From NCBI GenBank assembly GCA_902783745.1, contig CACZRY010000197.1, forward strand, positions 1-6,413: a stretch of 6,413 nucleotides of DNA. Reading direction: 5' to 3'. The notes under the pieces were generated by a model. That model saw only the letters and a program-made list of their open reading frames with translations, was not told the origin of the DNA and did no database searches. Made by a program: the position numbers and the translations under genes. This DNA is from an uncultured Erysipelotrichaceae bacterium (lineage in GTDB: Bacteria; Bacillota_I; Bacilli_A; Acholeplasmatales; Anaeroplasmataceae). Shown here piece by piece: positions 1 through 6,290 of this stretch (positions within the stretch are counted from its first letter, which is position 1; every line of letters starts with the position of its first letter).

Positions 1-551
1 AGACCTATCTTAATACCCATAACAATAAAATTTAAAATTAATATTGTATGACTTCTTCCTCTTGCCTTTTCTAATGCTATAAATACATTATTAATAGAAA
101 TAAATGTTAATTCAAGCATTTGAAGTTGAAAATAAGGTCTTCCTATTGCGATTGAATCTGGCGCAATTTGACATATCTTCAAAATAGGATATGCAAGTGG
201 GATAATAACACCAGCAGTAATTAATGATAAAATAATAGACATTAAAAGTAAGTTAGACCCAGTACCTCTTGCATTATGGATATCACCTGCTCCAAAGAAT
301 CTTGCAACAAGTACACCACCACCAGCGGCAAGTCCTGCACCTAACGCACTTATTGTGTTTTTAATTTGCGCAATTGAGGCAACAGCGTTTTGAGCAGTTG
401 TAGAAATTGATGCACAAATTAATTGGTCAATTACTGTATACCATGAATTGAATGCCTGATAAATCATTAATGGGAAACAAATAGCTAATATAGTGACCCA
501 TAAATTACCCTTTAATATACGCTCACGTCTTAAAGCTTCTTTATTATTCAA
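1..551 (-). CDS. MATE-family multidrug/cation efflux transporter, N-terminal part (cut at window edge)
   Basis: This gene runs off the left edge, so only the first 183 codons are visible. The protein is very hydrophobic. It has a charged cytoplasmic start (NNKEALRRERILKGN), a first helix at about residues 17-35, then a segment reading DQLICASISTTAQ, a glycine/alanine-rich stretch (ALGAGLAAGGG) followed by VARFFGAGD, and further helices. This order is typical of MATE (NorM/DinF-type) exporters, which use a Na+ or H+ gradient to expel cationic compounds; full members have about 450 residues and 12 helices. The start is taken as TTG at 551 because AGAGGTGG lies a few bases upstream. An in-frame GTG six codons further upstream (569) is less likely because the ribosome site would then be inside the gene. 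The substrate cannot be inferred. The family call is firm from the sequence pattern, but the subfamily is not resolved. Confidence 0.85.
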   Translation of the reverse strand, partial: MNNKEALRRERILKGNLWVTILAICFPLMIYQAFNSWYTVIDQLICASISTTAQNAVASIAQIKNTISALGAGLAAGGGVLVARFFGAGDIHNARGTGSNLLLMSIILSLITAGVIIPLAYPILKICQIAPDSIAIGRPYFQLQMLELTFISINNVFIALEKARGRSHTILILNFIVMGIKIG

Positions 552-575
552 GGTCCCACCTCTTTTCACCTTGAG

Positions 576-603
576 ATTATATACCTTTAAAAATAAAGTT
601 AAA
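576..603 (-). promoter_or_regulatory. Predicted sigma-A promoter of the MATE gene
   Basis: On the minus strand a perfect -10 TATAAT (576-581) is preceded by TTTAAC (598-603) with a 16-bp spacer, 25 bases upstream of the TTG start. The -35 matches the consensus TTGACA at four of six positions. One copy of a 14-bp direct repeat (604-617) abuts the -35. The call is sequence-based only, and AT-rich DNA produces such matches by chance. Confidence 0.5.
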
Positions 604-663
604 GGAAAAACTCACTCAATTCGGCACTAAAAATAAAATATTTCTTTTTGGAAAAACTCACTC
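604..663. repeat. Two direct copies of a 14-bp sequence near the MATE promoter
   Basis: GGAAAAACTCACTC occurs at 604-617 and again at 650-663, with a 46-bp period. On the strand of the flanking genes it reads GAGTGAGTTTTTCC. The left copy touches the predicted -35 of the MATE gene. The right copy overlaps the first base of the upstream gene's stop codon (TAG, 663-665). The positions suit a repeated regulator-binding site, but no known operator family is recognised. Confidence 0.6.
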
Positions 664-1319
664 TATATACTTTCGCCTTCAATTTCTTTATGTACTTCTT
701 TTAAATACTTCTTAAAATTAAACATCTTATCTCTTTTATATTTTATAATTAATCTTATAGCTTCTAAAATTGTAACTAAAGATATTATATTTATTATTGT
801 TGCAATAACAATTATTGCAATATATGGATGCTCTAATTTAATATTAAAGAATTGTAATATAACTCTATATATGATAATTATATTCATTAAAGATGATGCA
901 ATAGATATTCTTTTAATACCTAATTTTAAATAATCATTATTACGTCTTGCATTAATAATACCAACAAAAGATATTATTAATGTTATTAAAATATATAAAA
1001 TAATAATTATAGATAAATAAAATGTGTAATTAATATCAGATTCAAGTCTTACCTTTGTAACTTGAGCAACACTAAATATTATAGATATAATAAACAATAG
1101 TATTCCCATATACAAATATCCTCTTCTTTTAGTTCTATTAGAAGATGCCATTCTAGAAACATATATAACCTTACATATAAAAACCATTAATACAGATATA
1201 GATGTAACAATTGAAACTATATCTTTATATATAATTCCTAGATATATTAATTCATAAAAAAATACAAACGCTGTGATAATAGGAGAAATTATTGGTATTA
1301 ACTTTTTAAATAATGCCAT
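663..1319 (-). CDS. Unrecognised six-helix membrane protein
   Basis: This 218-residue protein has no family I recognise. About six hydrophobic segments can be drawn, at residues 7-30, 35-55, 67-88, 98-122, 137-158 and 165-192. They are separated by short loops, several of them basic (SSNRTKRRG near 59-67, NARRNNDY near 123-130), and the tail is charged and lysine/glutamate-rich (KYKRDKMFNFKKYLKEVHKEIEGE). No catalytic motif, signal peptide or transporter signature stands out. The start is taken as ATG at 1319 because AGGGGGTGGT lies five bases upstream. An in-frame TTG at 1337 would put that ribosome site inside the gene. The gene lies 111 bp upstream of the MATE gene in the same direction with no convincing terminator between them, so read-through is possible. 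It is divergent from carbonic anhydrase. Isoleucine-rich AT-biased composition matches the neighbourhood. It is probably a genuine gene of unknown function. Confidence 0.75.
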   Translation of the reverse strand: MALFKKLIPIISPIITAFVFFYELIYLGIIYKDIVSIVTSISVLMVFICKVIYVSRMASSNRTKRRGYLYMGILLFIISIIFSVAQVTKVRLESDINYTFYLSIIIILYILITLIISFVGIINARRNNDYLKLGIKRISIASSLMNIIIIYRVILQFFNIKLEHPYIAIIVIATIINIISLVTILEAIRLIIKYKRDKMFNFKKYLKEVHKEIEGESI

Positions 1320-1385
1320 ATAACCACCCCCTACCAAAAATCTATTAATATTTTAGCACATTTTATAATAGTATTAAAAATAATA

Positions 1386-1415
1386 TTTAAAGACTAAAAA
1401 ATATCATGTTATAAT
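1386..1415 (+). promoter_or_regulatory. Predicted extended -10 promoter of the carbonic anhydrase gene
   Basis: TGTTATAAT (1407-1415) is a full extended -10 (TGn plus TATAAT). A weak -35-like TTTAAA (1386-1391) lies 18 bp upstream of the hexamer. The ATG is 23 bases downstream of the -10. The extended -10 makes this the best promoter match in the gap between the two divergent genes. Confidence 0.5.
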
Positions 1416-1438
1416 TTATACAAAGGGAGTTGGTTTAA

Positions 1439-2002
1439 ATGGTTAAAAATATTGATGCTAAAAAAGCATTAGAATGGTTACTTGAAGGAAATAATGATTA
1501 TATTGATGCAAAAATAAATCACCATGGCGATATATCTAAAGAAAAAAGATTACATCTACATCATCACGGTCAAAATCCTTTCGCATTAATTATTTGCTGC
1601 AGTGACTCAAGAGTCATACCAGAAAATATTTTCATGAAAGGAATAGGAGATTTATTCGTAATAAGACTTGCAGGAAATGTTATAGGTGATTTTGCGTTAG
1701 GTTCTATAGAATATGGAATTGAACATTTAGGAATTAAGCTTGTAATGGTTTTAGGCCATACATCTTGTGGTGCAATTCATGCATCACTTGAAGGAAGCCA
1801 TGATTCTTATATTGGTGAAATTACAAAAGAAATAAAGAAAGCTATATTTTCAACAAATGATCCAATAAAAGCTTCTAAATTAAATGTATATCATTCTGTT
1901 GAAAAGATTAAACAATCACCATTAGTAAAAAAGGATTTAGATAATATTACAATAGTTCCTGCACTATATCATACACATTCAGGAAAAGTTGAAATAATAT
2001 AA
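1439..2002 (+). CDS. Beta-class carbonic anhydrase
   Basis: This enzyme interconverts CO2 and bicarbonate in the cytoplasm, supplying bicarbonate to carboxylases or helping pH balance. The 187-residue protein is full length for the compact bacterial beta class. The zinc site is visible: Cys54 in CCSDSR, and His107 and Cys110 in GHTSCGA. Asp56 and Arg58 form the conserved dyad that controls access to the zinc. The segment FVIRLAGNVIGDFALGSIEY (73-92) and the C-terminal YHTHSGKVEII also fit the family. A histidine-rich patch (HLHHHGQNPF, 39-48) comes just before the first strand. The start ATG at 1439 follows AAAGGGAG about nine bases upstream. The gene is monocistronic in appearance: it has its own extended -10 promoter upstream and a strong hairpin terminator immediately after its stop. 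Confidence in the function is high; physiological role is not shown by the context. Confidence 0.95.
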   Translation: MVKNIDAKKALEWLLEGNNDYIDAKINHHGDISKEKRLHLHHHGQNPFALIICCSDSRVIPENIFMKGIGDLFVIRLAGNVIGDFALGSIEYGIEHLGIKLVMVLGHTSCGAIHASLEGSHDSYIGEITKEIKKAIFSTNDPIKASKLNVYHSVEKIKQSPLVKKDLDNITIVPALYHTHSGKVEII

Positions 2003-2006
2003 AAAT

Positions 2007-2045
2007 AAGGGTTTTAAGAATTTTTTAACTTCTTAAAACCCTTTT
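2007..2045. terminator. Bidirectional Rho-independent terminator between carbonic anhydrase and htpG
   Basis: A perfect 14-bp inverted repeat has arms AAGGGTTTTAAGAA (2007-2020) and TTCTTAAAACCCTT (2030-2043) around a 9-base loop. Reading plus, the stem is followed by TTTT. Reading minus, it is followed by TTATTTTTAT. It lies between two convergent stop codons (2000-2002 and 2050-2052), so it can end both transcripts. Confidence 0.9.
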
Positions 2046-2049
2046 GTTA

Positions 2050-3945
2050 TTACTTTAATAATAATTCAGTTATATCCTTATTAAATTGCATGATATCATT
2101 AGGTAAAATACCTTCTTGTAATAATGCTTCTGCATATAATACATTAACATATTTCTTAGCTAATTCCTTATCATTCTTAAATGCATCCTTAATTTTCTCA
2201 AACATAGGATGATTTGGATTTAATTCAAATACTCTTTCAGCCTTAATATCATGATTTTGTTGTTTTAACACACGTTCCATTTCAAATGTGATTTCACCAT
2301 CAGTTGAAACACAGCATGGTGCATCTACTAATCTCTTTGATAACTTAACATCCTTTGCATCAGTTAATACTTTCTTAATTTCATCAAGTAATTCCTTATT
2401 ATCTTCTTGCTTCTTATCTATTTCTTTAGATTCTTCTTCAGAAATTAAGTTTAAGTCATCCTTATTAATAGACTTAAATTCATGATCATTATACTTCTTT
2501 AGAATTTGAATCATAAATTCATCAACATCATCAGATAATATTAATGCATCATATCCCTTAGCTTTAATTAAATCCATTTGAGGAAGCTTGTCTGCAGATG
2601 CTTTATCATGTGCAATTGCATAATAAATATCTTTTTGACCTTCCTTCATATTAGATACATATTCATTAAATGTAATAAGCTTATCATCATTAAAGCTTCT
2701 TAATAAGATTAAATCCTTAAGCTTATCCTTCTTTTCTCCATAGTTTTCATATAGACCATACTTAAGATTAGTACCATAATCCTTAAAGAATTCTAGATAT
2801 TTATCTCTATCATTCTTAAGCATTGATTCTAATTCAGATAATATCTTCTTTTCGATATTAGATGCAATCTTTTTAATTGCTCTATCCTCTTGTAACATTT
2901 CTCTTGAAATATTTAAAGGTAAATCCTCTGAATCAACTAAGCCCTTTACAAATCTTAAGTAATCAGGAATTAATTCCTTGCACTTTTCTAGAATAAATAC
3001 ACCCTTAGTATATAATGCTAAGCCCTTTTCATTCTTATCATTATAGAAATCAAACATTGGCTTTCTAGGGATAAATAATAATGATCTATAAGTTATCATA
3101 CCTTCAACGTTAATCATGATAGATGTTAATGGATCTTGATAATCCATAAACTTAGACTTATAGAAGTTATTTAATTCCTCATCAGTTAAATCCTTCTTAT
3201 CCTTCTTCCATAATGGCTTCATTGAATTGATTGTTTCAAGTTCTTGATGAGTTTGAGGAGTCTTTCCTTCTTTTCTTTCCTCATCTGTTAATGGGTCTGT
3301 TTTAGTAACCCAAGTCTTAATTGGATATCTAACATAATCACTATATTTCTTAACTAAATCCTTAATTTCATATTCATCTAAATAATTAGAATATTTATCA
3401 TCTTCAGTATCATCCTTTAAATAAAGTGTAATCTTAGAACCAAAATTATCATATTCTGCATCAGATACTTCATATGAATCAAGACCATCTGATTCAAATA
3501 AATATGCTTTGTCAGATTTAACTGACTTAGTTAATACTGTAACACGCTTTGCAACCATAAATGCTGAATAGAATCCAACACCAAATTGTCCAATAATTGA
3601 TAAATCATCTGATTGCTTCTTTGCTTCTTCAAGCTTTTCTAAGAATTCCTTAGAACCACTCTTAGCAATTGTACCTAAGTTAGCTTCAATTTCTTCTTTA
3701 GTCATACCAATACCATTATCAGTAATTGTAATAGTATTTGTTGCCTTAGATGCTTCTACTCTGATTTCATAATCATCATTTTTGATATTTTCATCTGTTA
3801 AAGATAGGTAATGTCTTTTATCAATGGCATCACTTGCGTTAGATATTAACTCACGTAAGAAAATCTCTTTATGTGTATAAATTGAGTTAATCATCATATC
3901 AAGTAATTTCTTTGTTTCTGTTTTAAATTCCTTTGTTTCTTTCAT
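2050..3945 (-). CDS. htpG: Hsp90-family molecular chaperone HtpG
   Basis: HtpG is the bacterial Hsp90, a cytoplasmic homodimeric ATPase that remodels client proteins during stress, usually with the DnaK system. The 631 residues match the usual length (E. coli about 624). The N-terminal GHKL ATPase domain shows Glu32 and Asn36 in RELISNASDA, DNGIGM (76-81), GTIAKSGSKEF for the lid, and IGQFGVGF (118-125). The middle domain contains the conserved ATPase-supporting arginine in LPLNISREMLQ (Arg348). The C-terminal third is the lysine/glutamate-rich dimerisation region and has no eukaryotic MEEVD tail, as expected. The start is ATG 3945, with GGAGGT ten bases upstream (3956-3961). AAG lysine and other slightly GC-richer codons are more common than in neighbouring genes, as is often seen for highly expressed genes. 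A consensus promoter lies upstream, overlapped by a CIRCE-like operator, so repression by HrcA is likely. Confidence 0.98.
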   Translation of the reverse strand: MKETKEFKTETKKLLDMMINSIYTHKEIFLRELISNASDAIDKRHYLSLTDENIKNDDYEIRVEASKATNTITITDNGIGMTKEEIEANLGTIAKSGSKEFLEKLEEAKKQSDDLSIIGQFGVGFYSAFMVAKRVTVLTKSVKSDKAYLFESDGLDSYEVSDAEYDNFGSKITLYLKDDTEDDKYSNYLDEYEIKDLVKKYSDYVRYPIKTWVTKTDPLTDEERKEGKTPQTHQELETINSMKPLWKKDKKDLTDEELNNFYKSKFMDYQDPLTSIMINVEGMITYRSLLFIPRKPMFDFYNDKNEKGLALYTKGVFILEKCKELIPDYLRFVKGLVDSEDLPLNISREMLQEDRAIKKIASNIEKKILSELESMLKNDRDKYLEFFKDYGTNLKYGLYENYGEKKDKLKDLILLRSFNDDKLITFNEYVSNMKEGQKDIYYAIAHDKASADKLPQMDLIKAKGYDALILSDDVDEFMIQILKKYNDHEFKSINKDDLNLISEEESKEIDKKQEDNKELLDEIKKVLTDAKDVKLSKRLVDAPCCVSTDGEITFEMERVLKQQNHDIKAERVFELNPNHPMFEKIKDAFKNDKELAKKYVNVLYAEALLQEGILPNDIMQFNKDITELLLK

Positions 3946-3981
3946 TTTAATAATTACCTCCGAATAAGAACTACAAATATA

Positions 3982-4009
3982 ATTATAGTCAAATATTTGG
4001 CACTGTCAA
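3982..4009 (-). promoter_or_regulatory. Consensus sigma-A promoter of htpG
   Basis: On the minus strand, TTGACA (4004-4009) and TATAAT (3982-3987) are both perfect hexamers separated by 16 bp. The predicted start of transcription is near 3975, giving a leader of about 30 nt that carries the GGAGGT ribosome site. The -35 lies inside the CIRCE-like inverted repeat, the arrangement expected for a repressed promoter. Confidence 0.85.
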
Positions 4010-4023
4010 GCGTTGACTGCCAA
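3997..4023. promoter_or_regulatory. CIRCE-like operator (probable HrcA binding site) between htpG and the divergent gene
   Basis: TTGGCACTG, nine bases, then GACTGCCAA gives exactly the 9-N9-9 layout of CIRCE (consensus TTAGCACTC-N9-GAGTGCTAA). Each half matches the consensus at seven of nine positions; the A-to-G and T-to-C differences are complementary, so TTGGCA pairs with TGCCAA. The outer arms extend to a perfect 7-bp pair, TTTGGCA (3996-4002) and TGCCAAA (4018-4024). A second, inner inverted repeat GTCAA-GCG-TTGAC (5005-type spacing aside, at 4005-4017) is made by the two opposing -35 hexamers. The element covers the htpG -35 and the best -35 of the plus-strand gene. HrcA binding is inferred from known CIRCE biology; hrcA itself is not in the window. 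Confidence 0.8.
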
Positions 4024-4040
4024 AAAAATAAAAATAGTAT
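4013..4040 (+). promoter_or_regulatory. Candidate promoter of the esterase-like gene, -35 inside the CIRCE-like element
   Basis: TTGACT (4013-4018, five of six consensus) and TAGTAT (4035-4040, four of six) are spaced by 16 bp, 48 bases before the ATG. An alternative -10, TATAAT at 4061-4066, is a perfect hexamer but has no reasonable -35 or TGn extension. If the first candidate is used, a repressor on the inverted repeat would control both divergent genes. Confidence 0.4.
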
Positions 4041-4088
4041 TAATTTTTAATACATAATTATATAATATAATTAATTTGAGGTGATCGT

Positions 4089-4799
4089 ATGCTAGAGAGT
4101 TTTAAGTTAACAGCGCAAAAGCTTAAAAGATATTTGAAAGTACATGTTAATCTACCACAATCTTATAGACTTACAAATAAATCATATCCATTAGTATTAT
4201 CATTTGATGGCCAGTACTTTTTTAACTTTATTAAAGAAGATACAAAGAAAACGAATATTGATGATATTATTAATAAATATGAAATTATTTTTATTGCTAT
4301 ACAATCACCATCTAATGAATTATGGAGAGAAAGTGAATTAAATCCATATTACAACGGAAAAGAAAAGCAAATCGATAAGGTATTATCTTATATTTTCTTT
4401 GAATATTTAATGCACGATTTAATTCCTATGTTTAAAGAAAGATATAGAATATCATCTGACCTTTATGTAATGGGATATGGAATAAGCGCTATAGCATCAT
4501 TATATATGGTAAATAAATACCCTGAGGTTAAGGGTGCTGCAGTATTCTGTCCTGATTTTACTAACGTAGATAATAATTTAATAAATGATTTAGATATTCA
4601 TCATGATAAAACAAAAGAAATATATTTATATAAAGGTGAAAGAAAAACAAATTATGATGAATTTTTCTATAATATATATTTAAAATATAGAAAATATGAA
4701 TATGAATATGTAGTATTAGATTATACAGATGAAACAAACGATATTACATGTGTTTCAAACCATCTAAATACATTCTTAAATTTCATTACAGAAAAATAA
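4089..4799 (+). CDS. Esterase-D-like alpha/beta hydrolase, catalytic serine replaced by glycine
   Basis: The 236-residue protein resembles the esterase D family (PF00756 type, which includes siderophore esterases and esterase D) by layout. It has an early strand with LPQSYRLTNKSYPLVLSFDG (22-41), then RESELNPYY (80-88, like the R-x-x-x-x-P element of this family), then a nucleophile-elbow region VMGYGISAIASLYMVNKYPE (127-146), and a late histidine (SNHL, His225). Glu184 in YLYKGERK may take the acid position. In active members the elbow reads G-x-S-x-G; here it reads Gly129-Tyr-Gly131-Ile-Ser133, so the serine position is glycine and the codon is plainly GGA. The next serine is two residues off. 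It therefore probably lacks normal hydrolase activity, or uses another residue. There is no signal peptide, so it should be cytoplasmic. The start follows GAGGTGAT three bases upstream. It is divergent from htpG across a shared operator. The family call is moderate, since similarity is judged by eye. Confidence 0.7.
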   Translation: MLESFKLTAQKLKRYLKVHVNLPQSYRLTNKSYPLVLSFDGQYFFNFIKEDTKKTNIDDIINKYEIIFIAIQSPSNELWRESELNPYYNGKEKQIDKVLSYIFFEYLMHDLIPMFKERYRISSDLYVMGYGISAIASLYMVNKYPEVKGAAVFCPDFTNVDNNLINDLDIHHDKTKEIYLYKGERKTNYDEFFYNIYLKYRKYEYEYVVLDYTDETNDITCVSNHLNTFLNFITEK

Positions 4800-4862
4800 T
4801 CTTTTATTTATTAAAAATTTATAATATAATAATTGTATTAATTCTATATAGGAGAATATTTT

Positions 4863-5429
4863 ATGGAAAACAATAATAATAGCATTAATGATGAAGAATT
4901 AGATAATGCGTTAGAAAAACAATATGGTATAGATGCAATAAATAGTGAATATGCAGATGATGCTTCATATGAAGATAATCGTACTTCTTTTGAAAAAGAA
5001 AAGGATGAAGAAATTAATTCTAAGGTTGTTGAATCAAGCTATCATGGTAAAACAACAGTAATTAAAACTACTGAAGAAGTTAACACTAATGATAAAACAA
5101 TTAATAAAGAATCTAAAAAGAAAGTAAATCCTCTTGTGATTTCAACACTTATTTTAGGTATATTATCAGTATTAATTTGTATTACATTTGCGGTAATACA
5201 AGCTGTAATAGTTGTAGGAAAGCAAGGTAAAATCGATACTTCTTTATATGATTTATTCACAACAATAAAATATATTGCATGGGTAATTTTAGGATCATCA
5301 ATAATCATAGATATAATTTCTTTTATCGTAACAACAAAACAAAAGCTTGTTAAAATAGCAATATTTTTAACAGTATTTGGTTTCTTAATTATCATATTAA
5401 CTGAATTTGTATTATCAACTATAAAGTAA
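4863..5429 (+). CDS. Unrecognised protein with acidic N-terminal region and three membrane helices
   Basis: I do not recognise this 188-residue protein. Residues 1-88 are hydrophilic and low in complexity, rich in Asn, Asp, Glu, Ser and Lys (opening MENNNNSINDEELDNALEK), and probably disordered; they end in a basic patch (KESKKK). Three hydrophobic segments follow, at about 89-118, 135-157 and 161-185, joined by a short GKQGKIDTSLYD loop and a TTKQK turn. The basic patch just before the first helix suggests the long N-terminal region stays in the cytoplasm. The start ATG follows AGGAGAA six bases upstream. It begins 63 bp after the esterase-like gene on the same strand with no hairpin between them, so the two may be co-transcribed; TATAAT hexamers at 4820-4825 and 4825-4830 could instead give it a weak promoter of its own. 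The transcript ends at the hairpin directly after the stop. Confidence 0.75.
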   Translation: MENNNNSINDEELDNALEKQYGIDAINSEYADDASYEDNRTSFEKEKDEEINSKVVESSYHGKTTVIKTTEEVNTNDKTINKESKKKVNPLVISTLILGILSVLICITFAVIQAVIVVGKQGKIDTSLYDLFTTIKYIAWVILGSSIIIDIISFIVTTKQKLVKIAIFLTVFGFLIIILTEFVLSTIK

Positions 5430-5455
5430 AAGCTAGGCTTAAAGGCCTAGCTTTT
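5428..5455. terminator. Bidirectional terminator overlapping the end of the sirtuin gene
   Basis: Arms AAAAGCTAGGC (5428-5438) and GCCTAGCTTTT (5445-5455) form a perfect 11-bp stem around a 6-base loop. Each strand provides its own T-run in the distal arm. The left arm begins within the stop codon of the plus-strand gene (5427-5429). The right arm encodes the last residues of the convergent sirtuin, whose stop (5439-5441) sits in the loop. Confidence 0.88.
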
Positions 5456-6173
5456 CTATCTCTTTTATTACATTTTTTATATCATCATGTATTACTAAAT
5501 TACATTTACTATCATATTGTGTTTCACTTTTATTTAATAATACAAGCTTGTCTTTATTATAATATCTAACAAATCCAGCGGCAGGATATACTACAAGTGA
5601 TGTACCAACAACTATTAGCATATCACAATCTCCTATCGCTCTTACTGCAGATACTATATCATCTTCGTTTAATGATTCTTCATATAAAACAACATCTGGC
5701 TTTATAATACCTCCACACTCACAATATGGAATATTTGGACTAAATTTAATAATATCTTTAATGTTATAATACTTTCTACATTTCATACAATAGTTTCTAG
5801 CAATAGACCCATGAAGCTCAATTACATTTTTAGAACCAGCCATTTGATGTAGGTCATCAATATTTTGAGTTACTATTGTAACCTTATGATTCTTTTGTAA
5901 TTTCGCAAAAAATTCATGTGCTATATTGGGTTTCGCATCAGGATATACCATCTTTTCAAAATAGAATTTATAAAAATCATCTGGATGTTTCATAAAGAAC
6001 GAATGTGATATTATTTCCTCAGGTGAGAATTTAGATTTTAATTTTTCATTATAAATACCATTCGCACTTCTAAAATCAGGAATACCTGAATTAGTAGATA
6101 AACCAGCACCAGAAAATATTACTATATCATGTGATTCTTCTATCATTTTCTTTAATTGTTCTATCTTATTCAT
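5439..6173 (-). CDS. Sirtuin NAD-dependent protein deacylase (SIR2/CobB family)
   Basis: Sirtuins remove acetyl or other acyl groups from protein lysines using NAD+, giving nicotinamide and O-acyl-ADP-ribose; bacterial members act in the cytoplasm on enzymes such as acetyl-CoA synthetase. The 244-residue product shows the whole core. It has the NAD-binding FSGAGLSTNSGIPDFRS (20-36), TQNIDDLHQMAG (102-113), catalytic His121 in ELHGS, zinc ligands Cys129 and Cys132 (YCMKC) with Cys151 and Cys153 (YCECGG), then KPDVVLYEE and the NAD-site GTSLVVYPAAGF. The second zinc pair is C-x-C instead of C-x-x-C. The start is taken as ATG 6173, with AGAGAAG about eight bases upstream. An in-frame GTG at 6182 is too close to that site. 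It converges on the three-helix protein gene and shares its terminator. SrtN or CobB would be the nearest names, but the subfamily is not decided. Confidence 0.95.
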   Translation of the reverse strand: MNKIEQLKKMIEESHDIVIFSGAGLSTNSGIPDFRSANGIYNEKLKSKFSPEEIISHSFFMKHPDDFYKFYFEKMVYPDAKPNIAHEFFAKLQKNHKVTIVTQNIDDLHQMAGSKNVIELHGSIARNYCMKCRKYYNIKDIIKFSPNIPYCECGGIIKPDVVLYEESLNEDDIVSAVRAIGDCDMLIVVGTSLVVYPAAGFVRYYNKDKLVLLNKSETQYDSKCNLVIHDDIKNVIKEIEKLGL

Positions 6174-6219
6174 TAAAAACACTTCTCTTTCTTTTTTATT
6201 AAATGTTATATATACATAT

Positions 6220-6228
6220 ATTATATCA
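6220..6228 (-). promoter_or_regulatory. Predicted extended -10 promoter of the sirtuin gene
   Basis: On the minus strand, TGATATAAT is a complete TGn-extended -10 (hexamer at 6220-6225), 46 bases before the ATG. No acceptable -35 is found at 16-18 bp; those positions fall in the 22-bp repeat array, whose first copy overlaps the TGA extension. Confidence 0.5.
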
Positions 6229-6290
6229 TTGTTTTTTTAACTTCCTGTCATTGTTTTTTTAACTTCCTGTCATTGTTTTTTTAACTTCCT
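6226..6290. repeat. Three tandem copies of a 22-bp T-tract repeat
   Basis: The unit TCATTG, seven Ts, AACTTCCTG occurs at 6226-6247 and 6248-6269 without a mismatch, and again at 6270-6290 lacking only the last base. The 7-T runs recur every 22 bp, close to two turns of DNA, which should add up to a curved segment. The array lies between two divergent promoters, overlapping the sirtuin -10 extension at one end and ending at the -35 of the rightward gene at the other. Confidence 0.95.

Noticed and set aside
630..650. Terminator between the six-helix protein gene and the MATE gene
   Set aside because: The AAAAATAAA/TTTCTTTTT pairing is purely A-T with a mismatch and would not form a stable terminator stem.
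2288..2485. Plus-strand open frame of 65 codons inside htpG
   Set aside because: It lies antisense within the well-supported htpG gene, is serine/leucine-rich as expected from a shadow frame, and shows no gene-like start context.
3987..4009. CtsR heat-shock operator near htpG
   Set aside because: One AGTCAAA half is present at 3987-3993, but the required second heptad three bases later is absent (TTGGCAC instead).
5042..5395. Minus-strand open frame of 117 codons opposite the three-helix protein
   Set aside because: It is antisense to a frame that has a good ribosome site and terminator; its hydrophobicity mirrors the helices on the other strand.
5715..5721. Degenerate zinc site in the sirtuin (C-x-C instead of C-x-x-C)
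   Set aside because: All four cysteines are present, and I believe this shorter spacing before GG-x-x-KPDVV occurs in other Firmicute sirtuins, so it is probably normal variation.
6226..6290. CRISPR array
   Set aside because: The 22-bp units are directly adjacent with no spacers and there are no cas genes.
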